Both the position numbers and the translations under genes were made by a program. The notes under the pieces were generated by a model. It saw only the letters and a list, made by a program, of their open reading frames with translations. It was not told where the DNA came from and searched no databases. Below, piece after piece: positions 41,889 through 51,839 of a stretch of 58,703 nucleotides of DNA. Source of the DNA: Algoriphagus boritolerans DSM 17298 = JCM 18970. GTDB taxonomy: Bacteria; Bacteroidota; Bacteroidia; Cytophagales; Cyclobacteriaceae. The stretch lies in assembly GCF_900108085.1 (NCBI RefSeq), contig NZ_FNVR01000011.1, forward strand, positions 78,537-137,239. The letters are read 5' to 3'. Every line of letters begins with the position of its first letter. Within the stretch, counting starts at the first letter, position 1.

Positions 41889-43661
41889 TTAAGCCTTGTG
41901 TGGATTAATTCCCTCCGGAATCGTTACGCAGAATTTTGTTCCTTCTCCCAAAACTGACTCGACGGTCATCGTTCCGCCGTTTTTCACGATGTACTCGCGG
42001 ACCAGGATTAGGCCAAGACCCGTTCCGGTCTCATTGGCCTGACCTCGGGTTGTGAAGGAAATTCCCTCGTTTAATTTTTTGAGGTTTTCTTCCGATATAC
42101 CAATTCCAAAATCCCTAGCGCAGAGCTTCAGTTTTTCATTTTTGGTTTCACAGGAAATCAGGATTTGATCGTTTGGCTTGGAAAATTTAACCGCATTGGA
42201 TATCAGGTTTCTTACGATTAATTCCAACATGTTTTTATCCCCATACGCCCAAGTGTTCTCAAATCCCAGAAGTTCGATCGCTACAGATTTTTCCGATGCC
42301 ATCCGGTTTAGAAGATTCTTTTGACTGGTTACCAGCTTGAATAAATCGATGGATTGAGCCTGAATGAATTCCCCCAAAATCTGTGAACTGGTCCAAGCCA
42401 ATAAATTTTCCAAAAGCAAAGCTACGTTTTCCATGTTTTTGGAAACTTCCGGCAGCATTTCCAAAAACTCCTCTTCAGTCACCAGTCCGTTTTGGGTCAA
42501 ATGGATGAGTTCCTTTACCCCAAATACAGGTCCTTTTAAATCATGAGAAATGATGCTGAAAAATTTATTCTTGAGTTCATTGAGTTTTGTAAGTTCTTCA
42601 GCTTGTTTCTTGAGCTGTTCAGTAGTTTTGATTTGTTCGGTGATATCATCGAAAAGTACCAAGATGCCTAAAACCAATGATTTTTGATCAGCGATTTGAA
42701 CTGATTCGACACGCAACACCCGCTCCGAATGATCGATTGTGAATCGACTCTCAATGGTCTTATTTTCTCTTCCAAGAATTAAATCCAAGATTTCAGGCCT
42801 TTCTGAAAAGATTATCGAGGCGTGTTGTCCAATTTTAATTTGCTCCGGTTGGAAGCTAAACTTTTTTGAAGCCGAGTTGAAATCAATCAGTTTATTCCGA
42901 TGATCAAAAACCAAAACTCCACGGGTCATTACTTCGAGGATTTTATCTCTGGCTACAGGTTTTAGGTTGAGCAGATTGAATTGAAGAATGGCAATCGCAA
43001 TAAAGAAATAGGTAAATAGAAACGCGTAAGGAGTCAAATCCAGTCCTTCGTACGGTTTGATCCAAGAGAGTTGGTAAAATACATTAATGATCAAAGGGAA
43101 AAAACCTCCGATAATCAACAGTCTTGTCTGAAGTTTGAAGTGAATATTTGCATAGCGAAACCTTCTCCAAAGTATGACGGTCCCCAGAAAATAGAATAAA
43201 TACGAATAGGCTACCAAAACAGGGTACCAGACCCCCTTTTCCACTCCTAAAATCGGAAAAGGTCCTGAGGTGATCAGCCAATTGCTTTTATAATGAAGAT
43301 GATGCCAATCATTGGTCAGTACGATCAGGTAGGTGATGATGGGCAGGAAAAAAATGGACGGGTAAATCCAGCGCTTTTTTGAAGTGTCAAATTCGGTATA
43401 CTTCAGGGTAAAAACCATCCAACACGCAGGCGCCAAGACCAAGCCTATGTATTGCCATTTGCTCCAAAAGAGCATACTATCGACAGTCTGAGAAGCTAAT
43501 TCGATGCCATAAAAAAATCCCCAAACTGAAAATGAGGCCATCGCAAATACAATCCATCGAACAGAATCCTCTAATTTGAGACCGATATAGACCGAAAGAC
43601 CGGCTACCAGAAGGCTTGACAGAATCAGCGTAGAAGCGTAGGGATTGAGAGTGAGTTCCAC
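41889..43661 (-). CDS. 7TM sensor histidine kinase
   Basis: A membrane sensor kinase of 590 residues. Seven hydrophobic segments at about 8-230 form a histidine-kinase 7TM domain (e.g. WQYIGLVLAPACWMVFTLKY, the WHHLHYK loop). A PAS domain follows at about 240-345, then a short coiled coil and the HisKA dimer helix with phospho-acceptor His373 in SIISHDLKGPV. The HATPase domain carries the N box NLISNAVKF, G1 DFGIGI and G2 GTGLGL. There is no receiver domain and no adjacent response regulator, so it is an orphan kinase. The ligand is unknown. Confidence 0.9.
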   Translation of the reverse strand: MELTLNPYASTLILSSLLVAGLSVYIGLKLEDSVRWIVFAMASFSVWGFFYGIELASQTVDSMLFWSKWQYIGLVLAPACWMVFTLKYTEFDTSKKRWIYPSIFFLPIITYLIVLTNDWHHLHYKSNWLITSGPFPILGVEKGVWYPVLVAYSYLFYFLGTVILWRRFRYANIHFKLQTRLLIIGGFFPLIINVFYQLSWIKPYEGLDLTPYAFLFTYFFIAIAILQFNLLNLKPVARDKILEVMTRGVLVFDHRNKLIDFNSASKKFSFQPEQIKIGQHASIIFSERPEILDLILGRENKTIESRFTIDHSERVLRVESVQIADQKSLVLGILVLFDDITEQIKTTEQLKKQAEELTKLNELKNKFFSIISHDLKGPVFGVKELIHLTQNGLVTEEEFLEMLPEVSKNMENVALLLENLLAWTSSQILGEFIQAQSIDLFKLVTSQKNLLNRMASEKSVAIELLGFENTWAYGDKNMLELIVRNLISNAVKFSKPNDQILISCETKNEKLKLCARDFGIGISEENLKKLNEGISFTTRGQANETGTGLGLILVREYIVKNGGTMTVESVLGEGTKFCVTIPEGINPHKA

Positions 43662-43742
43662 GTAATTTGAAAATGACCTACCTGTGACTGGAATGTTTGA
43701 ATCGGAAATTCAATATTAAACTTTAATACTAGACTTAAAAAA

Positions 43743-45062
43743 GTGTTGGGAAAATCACCTGCAAAAAACCATTTGGAATCGTTGGTTTCGCCTTTTGGCT
43801 TAGTGCTGATTCTTACATTTTTCACTTTTTTTTTAGTTCTGACTAATAATTCTAAAGAGGATTTGAGTACAAGCTACGGAATAGGGGAGGTTCTTGGATT
43901 TTGGCAGAATGGATTTTTTGGGTTGATGGGGTTTACCCTTCAAATGATGATGATCTTGGTTTTTGGATATGCCTTGGCAATTTTTAAACCGGTCAATTCA
44001 TTTCTTAGATCTATTTCACAGATACCAAAAAACTTGGTTACCGCGGTTTTGCTTACTGCTTCAGTCACCTTGGTTGCCGGCTTGCTAAATTGGGGCTTTG
44101 GATTGATTGTGGGTGCTTTGCTAGCTCGGTTTGTTCATGAAGCGTTAGTAGAGAAAGGGATTGGAACCAATGCTGCGCTACTGGCCGCAACGGGATACCT
44201 TGGGATGAGTGTTTGGCATGGAGGTCTGTCAGGATCCGCGCCTTTGACCGTAGCAGAGCAGGGACATTTTCTGGAAAAGGAACTAGGAGTGATCCCCGTG
44301 GAGGCGACAATTTTTTCAGAGTTTAACCTTCTTATTACAGGTGGACTTGTATTTGTTTTTTTGCTTACAGCATGGTTTTTGGCAAAGTCCGGTTCCAAAT
44401 CCTACGAGGGGAATGAAGCAGTATCCCTAGATCCGATGGGGCCTGGAGTTGAAAATAATCTGGCAAGGGTTGCAGGATTGTTTATGCTCCTTCTAGTGAT
44501 CTTAGGAGTTGTTTTTGGAAAAGATCAGGGGCTTGGTTTCATTTCGCTCAATTGGATAAATTTTCTGCTTTTTGCGGTTACGCTGATCGTCTACAGAAGC
44601 CCCGTGAATTTTTCGAATGCAGTAGCCAAGGGACTGAAAAGTTCTGCTGATATATTTATTCAGTTTCCATTTTATGCCGGAATATTGGGACTGATCACTG
44701 ACTCCGGTCTTTTAGCCACTTTTGCAGAGGTGAGTATTGAATTGATAAGTCCTGAATTATTCCCTATTTTCACTTTTTTCAGTGCAGGATTGGTCAATTT
44801 ATTTGTGCCTTCGGGAGGTGGGCAATGGGCTATTCAGGGTCCGATTATTTTTGAAACTGCGACAGCGCTTAGCTTGGATACTGGGAAAATGATCATGGTT
44901 TTTGCCTATGGCGATCAGATCAGTAATCTTTTACAGCCTTTCTGGGCACTTCCGCTTTTGTCGATTACCGGCGTTTCGGTCAGGAAAATATTCCCGTACA
45001 CCCTGATTTTTTTTATCGTTGGATTATTTTGGCTGAGTATGTCTCTTTTCTTGTTTTTTTGA
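43743..45062 (+). CDS. AtoE-like short-chain fatty-acid transporter (GTG start)
   Basis: A 439-residue inner-membrane protein of the AtoE/TIGR00366 family, expected to move short-chain fatty acids or their salts. It has around 12 hydrophobic segments and the conserved SVWHGGLSGSAPL (near 159-171) and FVPSGGGQWAIQGP (near 357-370) blocks characteristic of the family. The start is GTG at 43743 (TTG at 43746 also possible); no ATG is available upstream in frame before a stop. It is divergent from the 7TM kinase, which raises but does not prove a sensor-transporter relation. Aconitase follows 138 bases later from its own promoter region. Confidence 0.82.
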   Translation: MLGKSPAKNHLESLVSPFGLVLILTFFTFFLVLTNNSKEDLSTSYGIGEVLGFWQNGFFGLMGFTLQMMMILVFGYALAIFKPVNSFLRSISQIPKNLVTAVLLTASVTLVAGLLNWGFGLIVGALLARFVHEALVEKGIGTNAALLAATGYLGMSVWHGGLSGSAPLTVAEQGHFLEKELGVIPVEATIFSEFNLLITGGLVFVFLLTAWFLAKSGSKSYEGNEAVSLDPMGPGVENNLARVAGLFMLLLVILGVVFGKDQGLGFISLNWINFLLFAVTLIVYRSPVNFSNAVAKGLKSSADIFIQFPFYAGILGLITDSGLLATFAEVSIELISPELFPIFTFFSAGLVNLFVPSGGGQWAIQGPIIFETATALSLDTGKMIMVFAYGDQISNLLQPFWALPLLSITGVSVRKIFPYTLIFFIVGLFWLSMSLFLFF

Positions 45063-45200
45063 GTCAATAATGAATTGAATTGCCCTAAAAGGGGATCAAT
45101 ACCTGCAATCGAGTTTGTTATGGATTACCTTTTCTTAGGGCTTTTTCATATATTCGCATTCGAAAAATCGAACCTTTTATCCACATAAATATCCAAAATA

Positions 45201-47468
45201 ATGGCTTTTGATATCGAGATGATCAAAGCGGTGTATGCCCGGTTTCCGGAGCGGATTGCTGCAGCACGCAAAGCTGTGGGGAAACCACTTACTTTGACAG
45301 AAAAAATTCTTTACGCTCACTTGAGCGAAGGTCCTGCTTCTCAGGCTTATAAAAGAGGTGTTTCCTATGTTGATTTTCAGCCGGATCGTGTCGCGATGCA
45401 GGATGCGACTGCTCAAATGGCCTTGCTACAGTTCATGCAGGCAGGAAGAGATAAGGTGGCAGTTCCTTCTACTGTTCATTGCGATCACTTGATTCAAGCG
45501 GAAGTTGGGGCAGAAAAAGATCTGTCCAAAGCCAAGGACAAAAACAGAGAAGTGTATGACTTTTTGGCTTCAGTTTCCAACAAATATGGAATTGGATTTT
45601 GGAAACCGGGAGCTGGGATTATTCACCAAGTAGTATTGGAGAATTATGCTTTTCCGGGTGGAATGATGATCGGAACTGATTCTCATACCCCAAATGCAGG
45701 TGGACTCGGAATGATTGCCATTGGCGTAGGCGGAGCTGATGCCTGCGATGTGATGGCAGGATTGGCTTGGGAGCTTAAATTTCCAAAATTAATCGGCGTA
45801 AAACTTACCGGAAAAATGTCCGGCTGGACCTCTGCCAAAGACGTAATACTTAAAGTCGCCGGAATCCTGACTGTGAAAGGTGGCACAGGAGCGGTAGTAG
45901 AATATTTTGGCGAAGGAGCTCGTTCGCTCTCTGCCACAGGAAAAGGCACTATCTGTAACATGGGTGCGGAAATCGGAGCTACCACTTCGATCTTTGGTTA
46001 TGACCAAAAATCTGCAGCATATTTTAAAGGAACAGGTCGTGAGGATGTGGCGACACTTGCTGACTCCATAGCTGAGCATCTTACCGGTGATCCTGAAGTA
46101 TATGCTGATCCAGCGTCCTATTTTGATCAAGTCATCGAAATCAACCTTTCTGAGTTGGAGCCGCATGTCAATGGTCCTTTTACCCCGGATTTGGCTTGGC
46201 CTATTTCTAAGTTTGGCGCTGCTGTCAGGGAAAATGGCTGGCCAGCTAAATTGGATGTGGGTTTGATTGGTTCTTGTACCAATTCTTCTTACGAAGATAT
46301 TTCACGTGCTGCTTCTCTAGCTCAGCAAGCCGTGGATAAAAAATTGACGGCAAAATCAGAATTTACCATTACTCCGGGATCGGAGCAGGTTCGCTTCACC
46401 GTAGAGCGTGATGGATTTTTGGATACTTTCGGTAAAATGGGTGGTGTGGTTCTTGCCAACGCTTGTGGACCTTGCATTGGTCAGTGGGCACGTCATGGTG
46501 CTGAAAAGCAAGAGAAAAACTCCATCATCACTTCCTTCAACAGAAACTTTGCAAAGCGAGCGGATGGTAACCCCAATACGCATGCATTCGTGGCATCACC
46601 TGAGATTGTGACTGCTTTGGCAATTGCAGGAGATTTGACATTCAATCCTCTTACCGATTCCCTGACCAATGCTGATGGAAATGCTGTAAAGCTGGATGAA
46701 CCTACTGGTTTGGAACTTCCAACCAAAGGCTTCGCGGTAGAAGATGCCGGTTATCAGGCTCCTGCAGAGGATGGCTCAAAAGCAAGCGTGGTGGTTGACC
46801 CCAATTCAGACCGTCTTCAATTGCTTGATTCTTTCAAACCTTGGGAAGGTACCGACCTGAAAGGATTGAAGCTCCTGATTAAAGCCAAAGGAAAGTGCAC
46901 TACCGATCATATTTCCATGGCTGGCCCTTGGCTTAAGTACAGAGGTCACCTGGACAATATTTCCAACAACATGTTGATTGGAGCGGTCAATTATTTCAAT
47001 GACTCCACCAACAGGGTGAAAAATCAGTTGTCAGGTGAATATGGTGAAGTGCCGGCTACTCAGCGAATTTATAAGCAGCATGGAATTGGTTCTATCGTAG
47101 TGGGAGATGAAAACTACGGGGAAGGCTCCTCGAGAGAACATGCGGCCATGGAACCTAGATTTCTTGGAGTTCGCGCTATTCTGGTGAAATCTTTTGCCAG
47201 AATCCACGAGACTAACCTGAAGAAACAAGGCATGCTGGCTTTGACTTTCGCCAATCCTTCCGATTATGAATTGATTCAGGAAGATGATACGATAGATATC
47301 ATTGGATTGACTTCATTTGCGCCTGGTAAACCACTTCAAGTAGTATTGAATCATAAAGATGGTTCAAGTGATACCATCTCGGTGAATCATACTTATAATG
47401 AAGGTCAGATCGAATGGTTCAAGGCAGGTTCTGCTTTGAACTTGATCAAGGCAGCTATTGTAAAATAA
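45201..47468 (+). CDS. acn: aconitate hydratase (mitochondrial-type)
   Basis: Interconverts citrate and isocitrate in the TCA cycle. The 755-residue length and sequence match the mitochondrial-type (ACO2-like) enzyme usual in Bacteroidota rather than AcnA or AcnB. The [4Fe-4S] ligands are C359 in GSCTNSS and C422, C425 in ACGPCIGQW. The substrate pocket shows [10 protein letters not shown] and [14 protein letters not shown], and the C-terminal swivel domain has the [17 protein letters not shown] block with the catalytic Ser. It is a single gene closed by a strong GC hairpin at 47472-47503. Confidence 0.96.
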   Translation: MAFDIEMIKAVYARFPERIAAARKAVGKPLTLTEKILYAHLSEGPASQAYKRGVSYVDFQPDRVAMQDATAQMALLQFMQAGRDKVAVPSTVHCDHLIQAEVGAEKDLSKAKDKNREVYDFLASVSNKYGIGFWKPGAGIIHQVVLENYAFPGGMMIGTDSHTPNAGGLGMIAIGVGGADACDVMAGLAWELKFPKLIGVKLTGKMSGWTSAKDVILKVAGILTVKGGTGAVVEYFGEGARSLSATGKGTICNMGAEIGATTSIFGYDQKSAAYFKGTGREDVATLADSIAEHLTGDPEVYADPASYFDQVIEINLSELEPHVNGPFTPDLAWPISKFGAAVRENGWPAKLDVGLIGSCTNSSYEDISRAASLAQQAVDKKLTAKSEFTITPGSEQVRFTVERDGFLDTFGKMGGVVLANACGPCIGQWARHGAEKQEKNSIITSFNRNFAKRADGNPNTHAFVASPEIVTALAIAGDLTFNPLTDSLTNADGNAVKLDEPTGLELPTKGFAVEDAGYQAPAEDGSKASVVVDPNSDRLQLLDSFKPWEGTDLKGLKLLIKAKGKCTTDHISMAGPWLKYRGHLDNISNNMLIGAVNYFNDSTNRVKNQLSGEYGEVPATQRIYKQHGIGSIVVGDENYGEGSSREHAAMEPRFLGVRAILVKSFARIHETNLKKQGMLALTFANPSDYELIQEDDTIDIIGLTSFAPGKPLQVVLNHKDGSSDTISVNHTYNEGQIEWFKAGSALNLIKAAIVK

Positions 47469-47471
47469 ATC

Positions 47472-47503
47472 AAAAGCCGCGGAGTTAAATCCCGCGGCTT
47501 TTC
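47472..47503 (+). terminator. terminator of aconitase gene
   Basis: Stem AAAAGCCGCGG/CCGCGGCTTTT with a short loop, four bases after the stop; it ends six bases before the next start codon. Confidence 0.85.
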
Positions 47504-47509
47504 TTAGAT

Positions 47510-48097
47510 ATGATGTTTTCCAATTCATTCAAAATTATCCCAATTCTAATTTTTAGCCTTGGGATTTTTAATTTCTCTTTTTCCCAGGAGAAATTCGAAA
47601 AAGAATCAAGGATAAAAACGGGGGAAGTTCCTGAAAACGCAAAAGATTGGTTGAGGGGTGCTTTTGGAGAGTCTGGAAAATCGAAATGGTTTCTTGAATA
47701 TTCTCAAACTGGAAAATCTTATGAAGCAAAGTTTCAATATCAAGGTCACTACCATAGTGTTGAGTTTGATTCTTTGGGGAATATCCAAGACATAGAAATT
47801 GAAATAATGGAGTCAGAGGTGGCTCAGGAAGTTTGGAAGGAAATCCGGAATTATTTTGAATCCGAATACCGACAGGTAAAGGTGGAAAAGATCCAAAGAC
47901 AATTTACCGGATCAAAATCAGGGTTGAAACATTTTTTCAAGGAAGGAAATTCCGAAGCTGTGTTGACCCGCTATGAAATAGTGTATCAAGGGAAAAATGA
48001 GCTTTGGGAGCTTTGGGAAGCTGTTTTTGATGATTCGGGCAAGTTTATTTCAAAATTAAAAGTACAAATCCGTCCAGTCGATAATCTGATTTTTTAA
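47510..48097 (+). CDS. exported PepSY-like protein
   Basis: A secreted protein of 195 residues. A signal peptide (ending FSFSQ, about 25) is followed by a PepSY-like repeat: VPENAKDWLRGAFGESGKSKWFLEY, then YEAKFQYQGHYHSVEFDSLG and IEIEIMESEV. This follows the PepSY-like pattern of a helix, Trp-containing strand and a calcium-style turn. The second half (IRNYFESEYRQVKVEKIQ, YEIVYQGKNELWELWEAVFDDSGK) repeats the same pattern. Its stop shares one base with the ATG of the DUF2490 gene, so they are coupled. Function is unknown; PepSY proteins often inhibit proteases or sense in the periplasm. Confidence 0.7.
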   Translation: MMFSNSFKIIPILIFSLGIFNFSFSQEKFEKESRIKTGEVPENAKDWLRGAFGESGKSKWFLEYSQTGKSYEAKFQYQGHYHSVEFDSLGNIQDIEIEIMESEVAQEVWKEIRNYFESEYRQVKVEKIQRQFTGSKSGLKHFFKEGNSEAVLTRYEIVYQGKNELWELWEAVFDDSGKFISKLKVQIRPVDNLIF

Positions 48098-48783
48098 TGA
48101 GAAGATTAATCTTTTTAATAGCTCTGCTTTTTATTATAAAGACTTCAGCTGCACAGGATAAACAGATCTTTTTCACGGGTATTTTCCCTGAAATTTCTTT
48201 AACCAAAAAGATTAGCCAACGGAATAAGTTGAATTTCAAGGTTGAAAATCAGGAGGTGATTTTTGATAATAGGGACACGGAATTTGAAAATCCTCAGTTT
48301 ACCCATTACCGAACTGACCTGATGTTGTTTTTTGACCGAAGTCTACGTCCGGGAGTGAGTGTGGCTTTGGGTGTATTTCATCGGTTTCAGGATAATGAAG
48401 ATGGAAATAGGATAATCCAGCAGTTAGCTTTGTTACAGCGCTTGCGTAATCTGAGAATCAATCACCGATTTAGGACAGATCAGACTTTTACACGGAATGA
48501 CGATATTGAACTACGTTTTAGATACCGTTTTTCTGTTGAGATTCCCTTGGAGGGTGATGAGGTAGATCCAACCGAATTTTATTTAGTGATTTCTGAGGAA
48601 CCGATTTTTAGTGGTAAAGGGGGTGAGTTTGAAATCGAAAATCGGACGGCGATAGCACTGGGAAAATTGTTCAATTCCAATGAAAAATTGGAATGGGCTG
48701 TGGATTATCGCACAGATGGTTTTATTCAAGAAGGGTTCAGGACGCGTTTATGGGCAAAAATCAGTTATTACTATAATTTTTAA
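48097..48783 (+). CDS. DUF2490 outer-membrane beta-barrel protein
   Basis: A 228-residue exported protein with a signal peptide ending SAAQ (about 19) and a run of amphipathic beta strands ending in an aromatic C-terminus (WAKISYYYNF), as expected for a small outer-membrane barrel of the DUF2490 family. Strand blocks include NKLNFKVENQEV, LMLFFDRSLRPGVSVALG and INHRFRTDQTF. Function of the family is unknown. Translation is coupled to the PepSY-like gene by a TAATG overlap, so the two products probably act together at the envelope. Confidence 0.75.
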   Translation: MRRLIFLIALLFIIKTSAAQDKQIFFTGIFPEISLTKKISQRNKLNFKVENQEVIFDNRDTEFENPQFTHYRTDLMLFFDRSLRPGVSVALGVFHRFQDNEDGNRIIQQLALLQRLRNLRINHRFRTDQTFTRNDDIELRFRYRFSVEIPLEGDEVDPTEFYLVISEEPIFSGKGGEFEIENRTAIALGKLFNSNEKLEWAVDYRTDGFIQEGFRTRLWAKISYYYNF

Positions 48784-48814
48784 AGCGAAAAATAGTATTC
48801 AAAAAGTAAAAAGC

Positions 48815-48845
48815 TTGCTATGAAATACAAATTGCTGTATGTTTG
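48815..48845 (+). promoter_or_regulatory. promoter of the hybrid kinase gene
   Basis: TTG (48815-48817), 20 bases, then a perfect TATGTTTG (48838-48845). The element touches the ATG at 48846, so that ATG would lie at or before the transcript start. This favours the next ATG at 48906 as the true start. Confidence 0.6.
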
Positions 48846-48905
48846 ATGAAATTTAGAAAGAGGGTTACTCTTTTTAAATCATTTCAGCTCAGCAATAAAA
48901 ATTCG

Positions 48906-51839
48906 ATGCAGGATAAAGGCATAAACAGCACATTTAAGAAGATCATTTACGAATCCTCGGAAATGGTCTTTCTTGCTGATGATTCTTATCCATATTCCAT
49001 TTTTTACGGAAATGAGTCCTTCGAAGAGGAGATTGGAGGTGCGCTGAAAGAAAAGACCTTGGTAGGGTTAGGGCTTGATATCAATGCGTATATTTTTAAA
49101 GAAGAGCTTATCCTTTCACATGGAAAGAAGGACTTCTCCTTCAAGCTGGAATTGCCACAGGATAGCGGCTCCAATTATTTTCTTTTTTATAAAGGAAAAG
49201 AAGTCAAAACACATGGGCTTCCAAGTAGAAGGGAGGCCTACCAGTTTTTTACTTCCAAGCTTGACCTGATCGCTATCGGAAAGTACGACCACCTGACTTA
49301 TCTTAATTCTACCGTTTTGTCAGTTTTGGGCTATGAAGTGGAGGAATTATTAAATACCAACCTTTGCCCTTTCATTCATGAAGATGATCTGGAGCGGGTT
49401 CAAAAAATCTGGAAAGCAATTCAGAAAAACCAAGAGGTAACTTTTCTCGAATTTCGATTTTTGGGAAAAGACGGGAACTACAGGCACTTGGAGTGCTCTA
49501 TTCAGTTTAATCCTGAAACCTTTTTCGTCATAGCCCGAGATGTCTCATATCGGCATGCACAAGCAGCCAATGATAAAAAACTGGATTCCCTGCGCGACGA
49601 GGTCCCGGAGATGACTAAATCCGGTAAGTGGAAGTTTGATTTAGAAGCGGAAGTTGTGGTCTTGGATCAATCTTCTGAGAGAATAATCGAAGCCCTATTG
49701 GATAAAGAGGTTTCCTTGGAAGCCACCCAACTTAGTTTATTAAATCAAATCAAAGAAACTGTTGCAACCTTAGATCCCATGCAACAGGAATTTGCAGGAC
49801 AACTCTCGGTTTCGAGAAAGAATAAAGTGAATTACACTGCTTTTTTTCCTGAGAAGGGTAAGTCCATTGTCTGGGGGGTGATTTGGGATAAGAGCCAAAG
49901 CCAAAGGATTCAACAGGACTTGGATTTCTATACCAAGGCTTGGATGGAATGTCCTGAGGCGATGATAATCGTTAAGCCAAACGGGGAGGTGGTGTTGGCC
50001 AATCAGGAAGTCATTCAACTTTTCGGTTTTGAGAAAAACACCAAAATTTCTCATTTGGAGGATTTGAGTGTGTTTTTTGAAGAGGCCTATGATTGGTCAG
50101 AGTGGATTAACTCTGCCAAAGGTGATACGACAATCTCAAGGTTTTCTACCCTTTTAATTAACGAAAGAGGGAATCAACTTACATTGGAATTGGCGGTCAG
50201 CAAGATGGAGTTTGACCAAGCTGAGTTTTTCACACTTTCCTTCAGAAATATATCTGAAAAAATACATCTGGAGAAGGAAGTCGAGGCGAGCAGCAATTTC
50301 TTGATGAATCTAACTGATCAGGTGCCGGGAGGTTTATATCAGCTGGTTTTGAACACCGAAGGACAAATGAATTTCTCCTTCCTTTCGAAAGGAATCAATT
50401 CTGTGCTGGGACTGTCCCCGCAAAAAATCCATGAATTCACCGACATTTCGTCCGCGATCTCAAAGGTACATCCTCAGGACCTTCCCCAGGTCATCATGTC
50501 ATCAGTAGCCTCTGCACGTAAGTTGGAGCCTTGGCAGTGCCAATTTCGGGTCAAATCAGGAGAGAATAATCAGGAGTATCAATGGGTTTTGGGGGCGGCG
50601 AGGCCACAGGCATTGGAAAATGGCGACATGGTTTGGTACGGCTACCTCACTGATATTTCCAAGCAGAAGGAATTTGAAGCCAAACTGGATGAAGCACGGA
50701 TGGCTGCTGAAAAGGCCAATCAGATCAAGTCCGATTTCCTTTCCATGATCAGTCATGAATTGAGGACTCCGCTCAATGCCATCTCAGGGTCAGTTTATTC
50801 GCTATTCCAAGAGGATCATACAGAGAATCAAAAATCAGCCTTGAATACCATCAATTTTGCGGTGGATAATTTGATTATCATGATCAATGACCTCCTTGAT
50901 TTCCAAAAAATTGAAGCAGGTAAACTCACCATCGAGCAGGTTCCTTTCAACTTGCAAAATCTTTTGGAACAGGTGCTAAAAGGATTGTCTTTCCATGCCA
51001 AAGACAGTAAAAACAAGCTGGATCTCCATCTCTCAGAAGGCCTCAACATTTCCGTGAAGGGAGATAAAACCCGGCTTTCGCAGGTAATGAACAATCTGAT
51101 TACCAATGCACTCAAATTTACACCAAGTGGAAATGTGGATGTGAAAGTTGAGCTGCTGAGTCAGGTGAAAAATAAGGTTAAAGTTTATTTTGAGGTAAAG
51201 GATACCGGAATCGGAATTGCTCCTGAGCATCAGGAAAAGATTTTTGACGATTTTGATCAAGTAAAGCCAACCTTCAATTCGAAATACGGCGGAACTGGTC
51301 TGGGATTATCCATTACCAGAAAACTGCTCAATTTGATGGGGGGTAAAATTAAATTGGAATCCGAAGTGGGCAAGGGGAGTAGATTTTTCTTTGAACTGGA
51401 ATTTGAAAAAGCAGAAGAATCCTTGAATTCAATTCCTAGAACGGAATCAAATACCCCGTCCTATGCTGGACTGCATTTGTTGATGGCAGAGGACAATGAG
51501 GTGAATTCTCTTGTATTGGGCAAGATTATCAAAAAATGGGGATACACTTATGAGCGGGTTCACGATGGCAAAGAAGCAGTGGAAGCTGCCAGGAAAGGTA
51601 AATTTGACTGCATCCTAATGGATATTCAAATGCCTGTGATGGACGGTTTTGAAGCAACTGTCGAAATCAAGAAGTTTTCAGATACCCCAATTATCGCACT
51701 GACAGCCGCCGCAAAACTTGAAATCATGGAGCGTATTGATGCTTGCGAATTTGAGGGATTTGTAGCCAAACCGATTGATGCTGCCGAACTTTTGAAAAAA
51801 ATCAAAGAAGTAATTGCGGAGAAAATCTACAAGTCCTGA
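48906..51839 (+). CDS. hybrid PAS-histidine kinase-receiver protein
   Basis: A cytosolic hybrid sensor kinase without transmembrane segments. Starting at 48906 it has 977 residues; an ATG at 48846 would add 20 basic residues but touches the promoter. At least three PAS modules are visible (near 115-215 with FIHEDDLERV, 340-455 with IVKPNGEVVLANQEV, and 465-590 with VHPQDLPQV). These are followed by HisKA with His617 in MISHELRTPLNAI, HATPase (NLITNALKF, DTGIGI, GTGLGLS) and a receiver with phospho-acceptor Asp906 in MDIQMPVMDG. No HPt domain is present, so phosphotransfer must use a separate protein. The gene overlaps the TPR lipoprotein gene tail to tail by 13 bases. Confidence 0.9.
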   Translation: MQDKGINSTFKKIIYESSEMVFLADDSYPYSIFYGNESFEEEIGGALKEKTLVGLGLDINAYIFKEELILSHGKKDFSFKLELPQDSGSNYFLFYKGKEVKTHGLPSRREAYQFFTSKLDLIAIGKYDHLTYLNSTVLSVLGYEVEELLNTNLCPFIHEDDLERVQKIWKAIQKNQEVTFLEFRFLGKDGNYRHLECSIQFNPETFFVIARDVSYRHAQAANDKKLDSLRDEVPEMTKSGKWKFDLEAEVVVLDQSSERIIEALLDKEVSLEATQLSLLNQIKETVATLDPMQQEFAGQLSVSRKNKVNYTAFFPEKGKSIVWGVIWDKSQSQRIQQDLDFYTKAWMECPEAMIIVKPNGEVVLANQEVIQLFGFEKNTKISHLEDLSVFFEEAYDWSEWINSAKGDTTISRFSTLLINERGNQLTLELAVSKMEFDQAEFFTLSFRNISEKIHLEKEVEASSNFLMNLTDQVPGGLYQLVLNTEGQMNFSFLSKGINSVLGLSPQKIHEFTDISSAISKVHPQDLPQVIMSSVASARKLEPWQCQFRVKSGENNQEYQWVLGAARPQALENGDMVWYGYLTDISKQKEFEAKLDEARMAAEKANQIKSDFLSMISHELRTPLNAISGSVYSLFQEDHTENQKSALNTINFAVDNLIIMINDLLDFQKIEAGKLTIEQVPFNLQNLLEQVLKGLSFHAKDSKNKLDLHLSEGLNISVKGDKTRLSQVMNNLITNALKFTPSGNVDVKVELLSQVKNKVKVYFEVKDTGIGIAPEHQEKIFDDFDQVKPTFNSKYGGTGLGLSITRKLLNLMGGKIKLESEVGKGSRFFFELEFEKAEESLNSIPRTESNTPSYAGLHLLMAEDNEVNSLVLGKIIKKWGYTYERVHDGKEAVEAARKGKFDCILMDIQMPVMDGFEATVEIKKFSDTPIIALTAAAKLEIMERIDACEFEGFVAKPIDAAELLKKIKEVIAEKIYKS

